Assembly: GCA_036417435.1 (NCBI GenBank)
Contig: CM070910.1
Coordinates: 65,814,784 to 65,878,783, forward strand
Direction of reading: 5' to 3'
DNA from: Inia geoffrensis
Lineage: Eukaryota; Chordata; Mammalia; Artiodactyla; Iniidae
DNA: 64,000 bases
The notes under the pieces are model-generated. The model worked only from the letters and a program-made list of their open reading frames with translations, was not told the origin of the DNA and made no database searches. Shown piece after piece: positions 36,180-47,040 of the stretch. The translations under genes were made by a program, and so were the position numbers. Position 1 is the stretch's first letter; each line of letters begins with the position of its first letter.

Positions 36180-36430
36180 ATAGAATGAAGTAAAATATAA
36201 TAAAGTTATTGAATTAAAACATAATTATTTAGGGGAAAAAAGAAAAAAAAAAAAAAGAAAAAGGATGGATATAACCTTAGGACAAATGTTGAAAGCCACG
36301 CTATACAGACAAAATCCTACACTGAAGCTTACACATACACCCTCACGAAAAGAGGTAAAGGGGAAAAAATCATAGATCTTGCTTTCAAAGACCACCTCCT
36401 CTACTTGGGATGATTCGTTGTATAAAGGGG
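36180..36430 (-). repeat. 5' UTR tandem unit A
   Basis: On the plus strand it carries TAAAATATAATAAAG (36191), an A-rich run, CCTTAGGACAAATG (36275), GCTATACAGACAA, ACACATACACCCTCAC, GGGGAAAAAATCATA and CTTGGGATGA (36404). All blocks recur in the same order 254-266 bp further on. The offset shrinks across a variable A-run. Confidence 0.85.
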
Positions 36431-36685
36431 GGAAGGAAAGAAAGAAAGAGGGAAGGTAAAGTATAATAGAATTATTTAAATTAATTATTAAGAAAAAAAA
36501 GGAAAAAAAAAACAATGGACGGATAGAACCCTAGGACAAATGGTGGAAACAAAGCTATACAGACAAGATCTCAAAGAGAAGCGTACACATACACTTTCAC
36601 AAAAAGAGGAAAAAGGGGAAAAAATCATAAATCTTGCATATGAAGTCCACCACCTCAATTTGGGATGAGTCACTGTCTATTCATG
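36431..36685 (-). repeat. 5' UTR tandem unit B
   Basis: This is the second copy of the unit, preceded by its own short GGAA/GAAA stretch (36427-36456). Blocks CCCTAGGACAAATGG (36529), GCTATACAGACAAG, ACACATACACTTTCAC, GGGGAAAAAATCATAAATC and TTTGGGATGAGT match unit A with many substitutions. The duplication is therefore older than this insertion and belongs to the L1 lineage. Confidence 0.85.
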
Positions 36686-37587
36686 TATTCCACAGAAGCA
36701 GGGTACATCAAGCTGATTGTGGAGCTTTAATCCGCGGCTTCTGAGGCTGCTGGGAGAGATTTCCCTTTCACTTCTTTGTTCTCACAGCTCCCAGGGGCTC
36801 AGCTTTGGATTTGGCCCCGCCTCTGCGTGTAGGTCGCTGGAGGGCGTCTGTTTTTCACTCAGACAGGACAGGGTTAAAGGAGCCTCTGATTCGGGGGCTT
36901 TGGCGCACACAGGCCGAGGGGAGAGAGGGGCACGGCGTGCGGGGCGGGCCTGCGGGGGCAGAGGCCGGCGTGACGCTGCACCAGCCTGAGGCCCGCCGTG
37001 TGTTAAAAGTCTCTTGCCTCTTTGGCAGGTGCAGACTTTCCCCCGGACTCCCTCCCGGCTAGCCGTGGTGCACTACCCCCTTCAGGCTATGTTCAAGCCG
37101 CCAACCCCAGTCCTTTCCCTGCGCTCCGTCTGAAACCGAAACCCGAGCCTTAGCTCGCAGCCCCGCCCGCCCCGGCGGGTGAGCCGACAAGCCTCTCGGG
37201 CTGGTGAGTGCCGGTCGGCACCGATCCTCTATGCGGGAGTCTCTCCGCTTTCCCCTCCGCACCCCTGTTGCTGTGCTCTCCTCTGCGGCTCCGAAGCTCC
37301 CTCCTCCGCCTCCCGCAGTCTCTGCCCGTGAAGGGGCTTCCTAGTGTGTGGAGACTTTAGCTCCTTCACAGCTCCCTCCCACTGGTGCAGGTCCCGTCCC
37401 TATTCTTTTGTCTCTGTTTTTTCTTTTTTTCTTTTGCCCTACCCCGGTACGTGGGGAGTTTCTTGCCTTTTAGGAGGTCTGAGGTCTTTTGCCAGCCTTC
37501 AGTAGGTGTTCTGTAAGAGTTGTTCCACGTGTAGATGTATTTCTGGTGTATCTGTGGGGAGGAAGGTGAACTCCGCGTCTTACTCTT

Positions 37588-37597
37588 CCGCCATCTT
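37588..37597 (-). promoter_or_regulatory. YY1-type site at the L1 5' end
   Basis: AAGATGGCGG on the minus strand starts 13 bases inside the 5' end of the element. Human L1 has a YY1 site (AAGATGGCC) in the same place, where it positions transcription initiation. Its position here supports the view that the element is complete at its 5' end. Confidence 0.8.
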
Positions 37598-37610
37598 TCT
37601 TAATCTCTCC

Positions 37611-37621
37611 TTGACATCTTT
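37611..37621 (+). repeat. Right target-site duplication of the full-length L1
   Basis: TTGACATCTTT is identical to 30282-30292. It forms the last bases of the older L1 body. Confidence 0.85.
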
Positions 37622-39791
37622 ATTGGAGTATAATTACTTCACAATGGTGTGTTAGTTTCTGTTTTATAACAAAGTGAATCAGCTATACATATACATATAT
37701 CCCCATATCTCTTCCCTCTTACGTCTCCCTCCCACCCTCCCTATCCCACCCTTCTAGGTGGTCACAAAGCACCGAGCTGATCTCCCTGTGCTATGAGGCT
37801 GCTTCCCACTAGCTATCTATTTTACATTTGGTAGTGTATGTCAATGCCACTCTCTCACTTCGTCCCAGTTTACACTTCCCCCTCCCTGTGTCCTCAAGTC
37901 TATTCTCTATGTCTGCATCTTTATTCCTTTCCTGCCCCTAGGTTCATCAGAAGCTTTTTTTTTTTTTTTTTTAGATTCCATATATATGTGTTAGCATATG
38001 GTATTTGTTTTTCTCTTTCTGACTTACTTCACTCTGTATGACAGTCTCTAGGTCCATCCACCTCACTACAAATAACTCAATTTCATTTCTTTTTATGGCT
38101 GAGTAATATTCCATTGTATATATGTGCCACATCTTCTTTATTCATTCATCTGTCGATGGACACTTAGGTTGCTTCCATGTCCTGGCTATTGTAAATAAAG
38201 CTGCAATGAACATTGTGGTACATGATTCTTTTTGAATTATGGTTTTCTCAGGGTATATGCCCAGTAGTGGGATTACTCGGTCATATGGTAGTTCTATTTT
38301 TAGCTTTTAAGGAACCTCCATACTGTTCTCCATAGTGGCTGTATCAATTTACATTCCCACCAACAGTGCAAGAGGGTTCCCTTTCCTCCACACCCTCTCC
38401 AGCACTTATTGTTTGTAGATTTTTTTGATAATGGCCATTCTGACTAGTGTGAAGTGATACCTCATTGTAGTTTTGATTTGCATTTCTCTAATGATTAATG
38501 ATGTTGAGCATCCTTTCATGTGTTTGTTGGCAATCTGTATATCTTCTTTGGAGAAGTGTCTATTTAGCTCTTCTGCCCATCTTTGGATTGGGTTGTTTGT
38601 TTTTTTGAAGTTGAGCTGCATGAGCTTTTTGTAAATTTTGGAGATTGATCCTTTGTCAGTTGCTTCGTTAGCAAATATTTTCTCCCATTTTGAGGGTTGT
38701 CTTTTCGTCTTGTTTATGGTTTCCTTTGCTGTGCAAAAGCTTTTAAGTTTCACTTGGTCCCATTTGTTTATTTTTGTTTTTATTTCCATTACTCTGAGAG
38801 GTGGGTCAAAAAGGATCTTGCTGTGATTTATGTCATAAAATGTTCTGCCTATGATTTCCTCTAAGAGTTTTAGAGTGTCTGGCCTTACAGTTAGGTGTTT
38901 AATCCATCTGGTGTTTCTTTTTGGGTATGATGTTAGTTAGGGAGTGTTCTAATTTCATTCCTTTACATGTAGCCATCCAGTTTTCCAGCACCACTTATTG
39001 AAGAGGCCGTCTTTTCTCCACTGTGCATTCTTGCCTCCTTTATAAAAAATAAGGTGACCATAGGTGCATGGGGTTATCTCCGGGCTTTCTATCCTGTTCC
39101 ATTGATCTATATTTCTGTTTTTGTGCCAGTACCATACTGTCTTGATTACTGTAGCTTTGTAGTATAGTCTAAAGTCCAGGAGCCTGATTCTTCCAGCTCC
39201 GTTTTTCTTTCTCAAGATTGTTTTGGCTATTCAGGGACTTTCATTTTCCCAGACAAACTGTGAAATTTTTTGTTCTAGTTCTGTGAAAAATGCCATTGGT
39301 AGTTTGATAGGGATTGCACTGAATCTGTAGATTGCTTTGGGTAGTATAGTCATTTTCACAATGTTGATTCTTCCGATCCAAGAACATGGTATATCTCTCC
39401 ATCTGTTTGTATCATGTCTAACTTCTCTCATCAGTGTCTTATAGTTTTCTGCATACAGGTCTTTTGTCTCCTTAGGTAGGTTTATTCCTAGGTATTTTAT
39501 TCTTTTTTCTGCAGTGGTAAATGGGAGTGTTTCCTTAATTTCTCTTTCAGATTTTTCGTCATTATTGTATAGGAATGCAAGGGATTTCTGTGCATTAATT
39601 TTGTATCCTGCTCCTTTACCAAACTCACTGATTAGCTCTAGTAGTTTTCTGGTAGTATCTTTAGGATTCTCTATGTATAGTATCATGTCATCTGCAAACA
39701 GTGACAGTTTTAATTATTTTTTTCCAATTTGGATCCCTTTTACTTCTTTTTCTTCTCTGATTGCTGTGGCTAAAACTTCCAAAACTATTTT

Positions 39792-39990
39792 TTTTTTTTT
39801 TTGGTATGCAGGCCTCTCACTGTTGTGGCCTCCCATTTCGGAGCACAGGCTCCGGACACGCAGGCTCAGTGGCCATGGCTCACGGGTCTAGCTGCTCCAT
39901 GGCATGTGAGATCTACCCGGACCGGGGCATGAACCCATGTCCCCTGCATCGGCAGGCAGACTCCCAACCACTGCGCCACCAGGGAAGCCC
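39792..39990 (-). mobile_element. CHR-type SINE (copy 4), nested in the older L1
   Basis: The reverse complement of a full CHR SINE, with a T-tail at its left and the head complement AGGGAAGCCC ending at 39990. A perfect 14-bp duplication, TCCAAAACTATTTT, lies at 39778-39791 and 39991-40004. It interrupts ORF2 sequence that continues cleanly on both sides. The body has several substitutions against copy 5 (for example GGGGCATGAACC in the B box complement). Confidence 0.95.
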
Positions 39991-40551
39991 TCCAAAACTA
40001 TTTTGAATAATAGTGCTGAGAGTGGACAACCTTGTCTTGTTTCTTATCTTAGAGGAAATGCTTTCAGTTTTTCACCATTGAGAATGATGTTGGCTGTGGG
40101 TTTGTCATATATGGCCTTTATTATGTTGAGGTAAGGTCCCTCTATGCCTACTTTCTGGATGGCTTTTATCATAAATGGGTGTTGAATTTTGTCAAAAGAT
40201 TTTTTTTGCCTCTATTGAGGTGATCATATGGTTTTTATCCTTCAGTTTGTTAATATGGTTTATCACATTGATTGATTTGTGTATGTGGAAGAATCCTTGC
40301 ATTCCTGGGGTCAACCCCACTTGACCATGGTGTCTGAGCCTTTTAATGTGCTGTTGGATTCTGTTTGCTAGTGTTTTGTTGAGGATTTTTGCATCTATGT
40401 TCATCAGTGATACTGGCCTGTAGTTTTCTTTCTTTGTGACATCTTTGTCTGGTTTCGGTATCAGGGTGATGGTGGCCTCAGAATGAGTTTGGGATTGTTT
40501 CTCCCTCTGCTATATTTCGGAAGAGTTTGAAAAGGATGGGTGTTAGCTCTT

Positions 40552-40561
40552 CAGAATCCTT
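40552..40561 (+). repeat. Right target-site duplication of the older L1
   Basis: CAGAATCCTT matches 30265-30274 with one mismatch and lies exactly where L1 homology ends. It closes the nested cluster. Confidence 0.65.
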
Positions 40562-43149
40562 GAATAGCATACACTGACTAGATAGAGAAATGCTTTTAAT
40601 GTTGTCAGAAGAAAAACCCATACCCCCTTTACAGTGACGCCATCCTCAGCAAATGGTGCTATTTGGAGTAGCCATCACTACCAGGACAAGGCCTAAAATT
40701 TTAGACTATAAAGAGACCTGCTAATGAAATAATGTAGAATAACTAGGCACAGGAGATAATTGTTACTTCAAAAAAGGACTCAGAAAATGAAACTGAAAAC
40801 TGAACGAGTCTTACATGCTAAGGCGTATGTTAGTCAAGATTTTCCCTCCTTAATATGTGTGTGTATTTTGGCAAGAAGAAAGAAAAGGATTGCCAGTTCC
40901 AATAGGAGCTATTCTTTCAACAAGTAGAGCTACAGAACTGGTAAATCAACAAAATTGCATTACCACATCCCAGTCTGGCACCATATGGAGACTGATGGTC
41001 CAACTGTGGCTCACCCAGACACAGAGCTTTTTTCTTACCCAGAGTTTTTTTCTGCCCCTTTACTGTATTTCACCACTTGTTAACATCCTGGGTGGTAGGT
41101 CAGAGGACAAGGAAGAAGTGTTGGAAGGAATTAGTCAGTTAATCATTTGTTGACAATTTTGATAAAAAAATTTGGTGAAACTCCAAAACTTCATCAGAGT
41201 GTAATTGCACATGCCAGATGAATGGAATTTAACTGCTGGCAGTGTTAAGTGGAGACCTGAAAATATCAGTTATGACTAGACAGATGCACTCTGGGGTGGG
41301 GATGGGAGGGAACACTTGCTATGAACTATAATGCCATTAACTAGAGATTTAGTTCAGAACAACGGACTCATTTATTTAATAAAATTGCATTAAGTAATTA
41401 TGAAAAAATAACAAGACCCATTTTTCATTTTATATTCCTGAATTAGGACCTGGCACTTTTTAGGTATTAAGCTAATATCTATCAAATTAATCAATGCAAA
41501 TAAATCATTTTATTCATATCTTTGAAAAGTGATTCATAGGCTAGTACAGAAAATAGTAACTAATAATTCAGCAACGAACACGCCTCCTCATAGGGTCTTG
41601 CAGAAATTTTCCTGGGGAGAAATTAGGACATGTTATTTGTTGGTGGTAAGCAAGGTATCTCTGAATACAGCAAATGTAGACTCCCAAATCAATAAATTTT
41701 AAGAGTGAATAGATACACATGTAAAAAGAGTTACCCTGAACACAAGAGTCAGTGAGGTGACTGGGAGAGGAGGGAGTCAAATAGGAAGATCCAGTGAATG
41801 AAATCTCTAATGGACAGAAAAGTTTTGACAATGAGCCTTGATCCATTTTGGGGACAGAAAAGGAAGTGGGCTCCACCAATACCCCTCAGAGGAAAAGATA
41901 TGGAAAAGGAGTTTAAAATTTGGGGATTCTTTCCCCAAAACCATGTTACTTCATTGGGACCAGAGGTTATGCAAAAGCATAGGATAGAAGTTAAAACAGG
42001 AGAGTTTCATGACTTGTCCCAAACAGAAGGACACACATAGTCCAGGGAAGACCCGACCATTGCAAGAGGATTCTAGGAAGCTCGTCAGTAGGACCTTGGC
42101 CACCCTGAGGTCATGTGTATGCCCAACCAGAGCTAGGGATCCCATAAAGAGATACACAAAGAGAGGCGTCCATGGCAGCCACAGTGTAGTAGCAGAAATG
42201 GTGCAGCGGTAGCATCAGGGCAGTTGGAAGGTGGCATACTGTGAAGGGGAAGAAGTAATGCCTGCCAGGGAATTGGGAGCACTGGGACTCTAGCTAAAGG
42301 CATTTGGACACATTTGGTATCCATATTGGTAAACAGTAATATTGGATAAAGGATGGGTATCCCTTTCCCCACTACCACCCCACCCCAAATCCTTAAGCTG
42401 GTATTCTTCTGGGAAACAAAAGAACTATGTAGAGTGGTGGTTTCCATCTTGGGGAGCGGGGATTTTGACATGACTCTGACAGATATTTGGTCAAGTTTGT
42501 TACCATCATTGTGTTACCTAGATCTTACTAAAGATCTATAGCCAGAGCCATGGCCAAGGAAATCCTTTGATTAATGTGTACTTCTGGCTTGCAATTGCAA
42601 AAAATTGAGTCTGTCCATTCTAAGTTATTGGAAACAAAGGTATATTTCTCATTATGTGTCCAATCTAGTAATCTATGGAGTTTAGCATTTTGGAAATAAT
42701 TCTTCTGTTTGTCTTTATGTAAAACTTAGATATTGAAAACAATTTGACAGGAAAAAACATGGAATTCCAGAAATGATTTCTACCAAGACAATCCTAGTAA
42801 GGTACTTATTAATTCACATCCTCAAATGATAGCTATCGTCAAGGAGGAAAAATTAAAATATTTTATGCTGTTAATTATATAAAAGACAAAAAGCTGGAAA
42901 GGCATCTGAAAAATTAACTAGTTTTACCTTCTAGGTTTGCAACATTAAAACCATCCCCAACATTTCATGACCTCCAGAAAAAGTGGTTCCAAAGCTTCTG
43001 CAGGTTTACCTGTACAATGTGCAAAAATCCTTTTACTTCCTCCTTTTGTAAAACACTAAATATTTTACTTCACAGATTGTTCTTTCATTTCATAAAGTTT
43101 ATATCTGTACATTTATTTTTATAATTCTAATGCACTAGCACTTATCTTA
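40562..43149. other. Unassigned sequence
   Basis: About 2.6 kb right of the L1 cluster in which I recognise no gene or repeat. Open frames around 41.6-42.5 kb exist on both strands and resemble nothing known. Confidence 0.4.
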
Positions 43150-43310
43150 GTTATTTGATAAGAGTCCTACAAATGGTCTGTTATTACTCCCATTTTATAT
43201 TTGAAAAAAATGAAAAGTTGAGTGATTTGCCCACAATCCCATAGATGCTAAGGAGCAGAGCCAGGATTCCTTCCAGTCCAGGTCACCTTATTTTAAATCA
43301 TATGGTCTCT
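43150..43310 (-). mobile_element. MIR SINE relic
   Basis: The plus strand reads TTATTACTCCCATTTTATAT, GAGTGATTTGCCCACAATCC, then GGAGCAGAGCCAGGATTCC. This is the reverse complement of the MIR core and B-box side in consensus order. Confidence 0.75.
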
Positions 43311-45049
43311 ACTATAATAAACTTGCTCTCTTCTCTATAGACATAGACTACAATTTATAGCCTGACTTCATTGATCCTGAGATTGGGGGGTATTTTAAGT
43401 GGGAAGGTAGAGGCAGGAACTTAGCCTGCCAAAAATGGAGATATCTGTGACCCATTTATTTAAGGAATAAATGCAAAAACCAAAACCGAAAACCAAAAGA
43501 CAAAGTTCCTCAAATCCCCTTCAACAGAGACAATTTTGAAACATCCTTGATTTCTCTTTATTTATTGAATATTTGCTTTCTGCCTCTATTTTCTGTATAC
43601 AGCTAACCACAGTGACCAAGCTCTTTCCAGCCCACCATGCTTCTTGTGCTAGCTGAATTGTCTGCTAGACCTAATATCCTGTCCAATAGACCTAATTTCT
43701 TGGCCTCTAAACATTTTCTTGACTTTCTTCTCAGTTCCCGGTTTTCCTTGATACTTTATGATTGTGGAATCCTAAAACAGATAGGTTTCAAATAAAATCT
43801 GAGCAGAGCAGATTCTAAATGCATGGTTTATTTACAGAGTATCATCAGGTTCAGTGCATTTGGTGGTCAGGTTGGCCCCCAAGACCCATACTGTTTATAT
43901 CCTGCAAGGCATTTCATTAAACAATAAATATTTGTTAATTATAAAACTTCAACGCAAAGATACTGTTACTAATATTAAAGGAGGTATGAAATAAATTCTG
44001 AATACAAACAAGTGTACCAACATACTTACCGATAACACTAGGCTGAATGCCAGGGAAAAGCTACAAATTACCCATCAGAAGGCAACAGAAGCACAGACTA
44101 AATGGTAAGAAGCGGGTTGTGGGAGGTTAATTTGTTGGGAAGAAATGAGAGGCTGTACATACAGCAATCACTCAGCTCTCAACCTTGTGGAGCAATTTAA
44201 TTGTGTGGTGGCTTCTGCTGACTTCATTCTGCAAACTACCTTAGTAGGAGACAGAGGCAGAGCTTCAAACCCAATCAGAGACCTAGCAGCTGTTGTAAGA
44301 GCTAAAGCAAGTCCAAGATAAGATATTCTTACTGAGACACGAGATGAAATACTCAACAAGAACAAGCCCTTTCCTCTCTAACATCTGTACCTCCACAGGA
44401 TGAGAATAAACGGCACATTGCACTTTTCTTCATGAGAATTAGATGTTCCTAATAAGATGTGTTTTCAACTTAATAGTAAACTTCCAATGTATTTTGCTAC
44501 AATATACAAGCTTATAATTGAAAGCAGCTTCTGATATTCTTACATTACCCCAACAATACTTATCAGAACAAGTTAATTATAATAATGTGAATTGAAAATG
44601 AAAGATAATCTAATCAACCCAATTGTGTGAGTGATGAGTTCATCAAAAAGTCCCAGAAATCCCCTATACACACCAATTATGATAATATTGCCTAAGTACA
44701 AAATATATATTACTACTATACCTCTGTTGTTTTTAAATGTTTGCCTTATAATTATAGTAATGACCTAGAGGTGAGATATTGCCTGAGGGTTAATAGCTGT
44801 CAGGGGAAAATACATCTGGCATTATCCCCAAATAAATTCTCTGTGTTTCCATAATTATTTCAAAAACTGCACTAATATACATAGACTTTACCTAAAAACT
44901 TCAATAATCTCTGCGTCAATATCTGTTTCTCTCTTAAATGTTACCCAATTTGTTACCTATCTGAAAAAGTTGTCAAAGACAAATTATGAAAATTTGTGAA
45001 TAAAATATTTTGCAGATGTGAGAAATACTAAAGGCATATTGTAAATGTT
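43311..45049. other. Unassigned AT-rich sequence
   Basis: No gene or repeat recognised over about 1.7 kb. Confidence 0.4.
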
Positions 45050-45960
45050 CTTCCAAAGCGATGAATAAGATTAACATCAAGGTGGAATGGCAAAGCAGAC
45101 AAATACACACTTGAGAAGAAAATTAGTAAACAGGAAAGTAGTTCTAAGGAAATCACTGAGAATAAAGCCTCATACATATAAACTTGTAGAAAATATGAAA
45201 GTAACTCATGACAAATGTCGGAAAGAAGAATGAGAAGAGGTAATGCAAGTCTAAGAGAATATACAGGAAGAAAGAACAGAGAAAAGGTGATATTAATAAG
45301 AAAATTGCTGAGGATTCTCTAGTGGTGGACACTGAAAAGTAAGATAAAAAATTAAAGGAGAAAACTTTGAGCCCCAAGAGGGTTATAGAAACAAATCCAC
45401 ACTAAACACCTGGTGTGAAGAGGGAACACATTAAAGACAAAGAAAGAAGATCTCAGGAGCTACGAAAGGAATAAGTCACATTGGCTACACAGGCATGAGA
45501 ATTAGAACAAGGGTGTACTTTTCAACAGCAATAATAAATATCAAAAGACAATGGAAAATGCCTTTAATATATTGAAGGATTAAAGACCAACATAAAACCC
45601 TAAGCTGAGATAAACCATTAGTCAAGAATAAAGGTAATAGGGAGGGTGGGAGGGAGGGAGACGCAAGAGGGAAGAGATAGGGGAACATATGTATATGTAT
45701 AACTGATTCACTTTGTTATAAAGCAGAAACTAACTCACCATTGTAAAGCAATTATACTCCAATAAAGATGTAAAAAAATAAAATAAAAATAAAATAAAAT
45801 AAAAAATAAAAAAAAGAATAAAGGTAAAATAGATTCATCTTCATACATAAGAAATGAGTATTTTTCTATTCACATACCCTCCCTGAAAGAACCACTAAGG
45901 AAGGATGACGCAACGAGCAAGAGTGAAACTGAAGCTAGAGAAAAGATGGAGAATAGAAGA
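45050..45960 (+). pseudogene. Ancient HAL1/L1 ORF1 relic, split by a young L1 end
   Basis: Plus-strand words follow the C-terminal coding part of L1/HAL1 ORF1: TTTTCAACAGCAATAATAAA, AAAAGACAATGGAAAATGCC, AACATAAAACCCTAAGC, then TCAAGAATAAAGGTAA. After the insertion it resumes as AATAAAGGTAAAATAGATTC. The reading frame is destroyed by indels and stops. The upstream part (45050-45450) is A-rich and purine-rich, as expected of the same gene's coiled-coil region, but is less certain. Confidence 0.6.
45638..45813 (+). mobile_element. Short 5'-truncated L1 3' end
   Basis: Only about 120 bp of L1 3' UTR remain (GGGAGGGAGGGAGACGCAAG, ATAACTGATTCACTTTG, TCCAATAAAGATG), followed by an (AAAAT)n-type tail. 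A perfect 14-bp duplication, AAGAATAAAGGTAA, lies at 45624-45637 and 45814-45827. It sits in an ancient L1/HAL1 relic. Confidence 0.92.
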
Positions 45961-46089
45961 AACACGATTTAACAAAGAAACAGATAAACATATTTTTAAG
46001 TAAAGTAAGTTACCAAATGTAAAAAGAAAAAAGACAATCTGCAGTTTTTAAAAAAAATGACTGTGGTAAGGACACTTACCATGAGATTT

Positions 46090-47040
46090 ACCCTCTAAAC
46101 AAATGTTTAAATTCATAAAACATATATTGTTAATTATAGGCTCAGTGTTGTATGGCAGATCTCAAAAATTTATGCATCTTGTACAGCTGAAACTTTATAC
46201 TCATTGAATAGCAAGCCCCTATTACCCCCACCCTCCAGGCCCTGGCAATCACCATTCTACCCTCTCTTTTATATATTTGACTATTCCAGATACCTCATAT
46301 AAGTAGAATCAGGCAGTATTTGTCCTATGGTGACTGGGTCATTTCACTTAGCATCAAGTCCTCCAGGTTTATCCATGTTGTTGCATATGACAGGATTTTC
46401 TTCCCTTTCAGAGCTGAATGATGTTCTGCTGACTGTGTAGACCATTTATCCATTCATCAGCAATGAACCTTTGGGTTGCTTCCATTTCTCAGCTATTGTG
46501 AATAGTGTTGCTATGAACACAGGATGCAAATAGCTCTTTGAGACCCTATTTTCAATTCTTTCGGATGTATACCAGAGCAGGATTGCTGGATCACAAGTGA
46601 GTTTTATTTTTAATTTTTTGAGGACCCTCCATGCTGTTCTCCATAGCAGTTGCACCATTTTACCTTCCCACCAACAGAGCATAAGTTGACCAATCTCCCA
46701 CATCCTCACCAACACCTACCTTTTGTGTATATATATATAGTTTTTATAATAGTCGTCCTAACTAGTGTGATGTGACACAGGTGTGATGTGATTTTGATTT
46801 TCATTTCCTGTTGGCCATTTGTATGTCTTTGGAGAAATGTTTATTCAAGGGCTTTGCACATTTTTTAATTGTTTAATTTTTTTTGTTTGTTATTGAGTTG
46901 TAAGATTTCCTTATATATTTGGGATATTAATCCCTTATCAGATATATGATTTGCAAATATTTTCTACTGTTCCTTAGGTTGCTTTTTCACTCTGTTGATT
47001 GTTTTCTTTGCTGTCCAGAAGCTTTCCAGTTTGATGTAGA
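46090..47040 (-). pseudogene. Old L1 3' half (ORF2 C-terminus)
   Basis: In reverse, an old L1M-type element. The plus strand shows TCCATGTTGTTGCATATGAC, TATCCATTCATCAGCAATGA, GTATACCAGAGCAGGATTGC, TTCCCACCAACAGAGC and TGTCCAGAAGCTTTCCAGT. The minus strand keeps an 89-codon ORF2 piece (46446-46715) with LCWWEGKMVQLLWRTAWR, the region right after the Cys-rich motif. It is otherwise broken and truncated at both ends. Confidence 0.85.

Larger units (their letters stand above)
30293..37610 (-). mobile_element. Full-length L1 retrotransposon with intact ORFs
   Basis: A complete autonomous LINE-1 of about 7.3 kb. In element order it has a 2.1-kb 5' UTR (37610-35470), ORF1 (35469-34564), a 58-bp spacer, ORF2 (34505-30687), a 363-bp 3' UTR (30686-30324) and a pure poly(A) tail, seen as T's at 30290-30323. 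A perfect 11-bp duplication, TTGACATCTTT, flanks it. Both reading frames are open over their full family length and all catalytic residues I checked are present. Together with the uninterrupted tail, this points to a very recent insertion and to a possibly mobile copy. Whether it is expressed or polymorphic cannot be told from sequence. Confidence 0.97.
35470..37610 (-). promoter_or_regulatory. L1 5' UTR with internal promoter and CpG-rich region
   Basis: This 2.14-kb leader precedes ORF1, longer than the roughly 0.9-kb human leader. The outer part (about 37330-36720) is strongly GC- and CpG-rich, unlike the AT-rich surroundings, and would be the methylation-sensitive promoter. Further in lie two diverged tandem units (36680-36180) and a GGAA/GAAA purine tract (36027-36158). 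The inner 0.5 kb next to ORF1 is open for two short sense uORFs. L1 5' UTRs carry a downstream-acting Pol II promoter (family knowledge); its activity here is inferred. Confidence 0.85.
37611..40551 (-). pseudogene. Older 5'-truncated L1 with broken ORF2
   Basis: Collinear with the 3' UTR and C-terminal part of ORF2 of the full-length L1, breaking off at the point that matches 33052 there. It therefore lacks roughly the first 484 ORF2 residues, including all of the endonuclease, and has no ORF1 or 5' UTR. Remaining frames at 38406-38789, 38955-39215, 39231-39686 and 40192-40404 are out of register and carry stops. The motif-A aspartate reads Glu (SIEAKKIF instead of SIDAEKAF). A CHR SINE interrupts it at 39792-39990. 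Excluding that insertion it is about 2.7 kb. Its A tail was separated to 30275-30283 by the younger L1. Confidence 0.93.

Noticed and set aside
36717..37330. GC-rich island read as a host gene promoter
   Set aside because: It lies inside the L1 5' UTR, between the YY1-type 5' end and ORF1. It is the L1's own promoter region.
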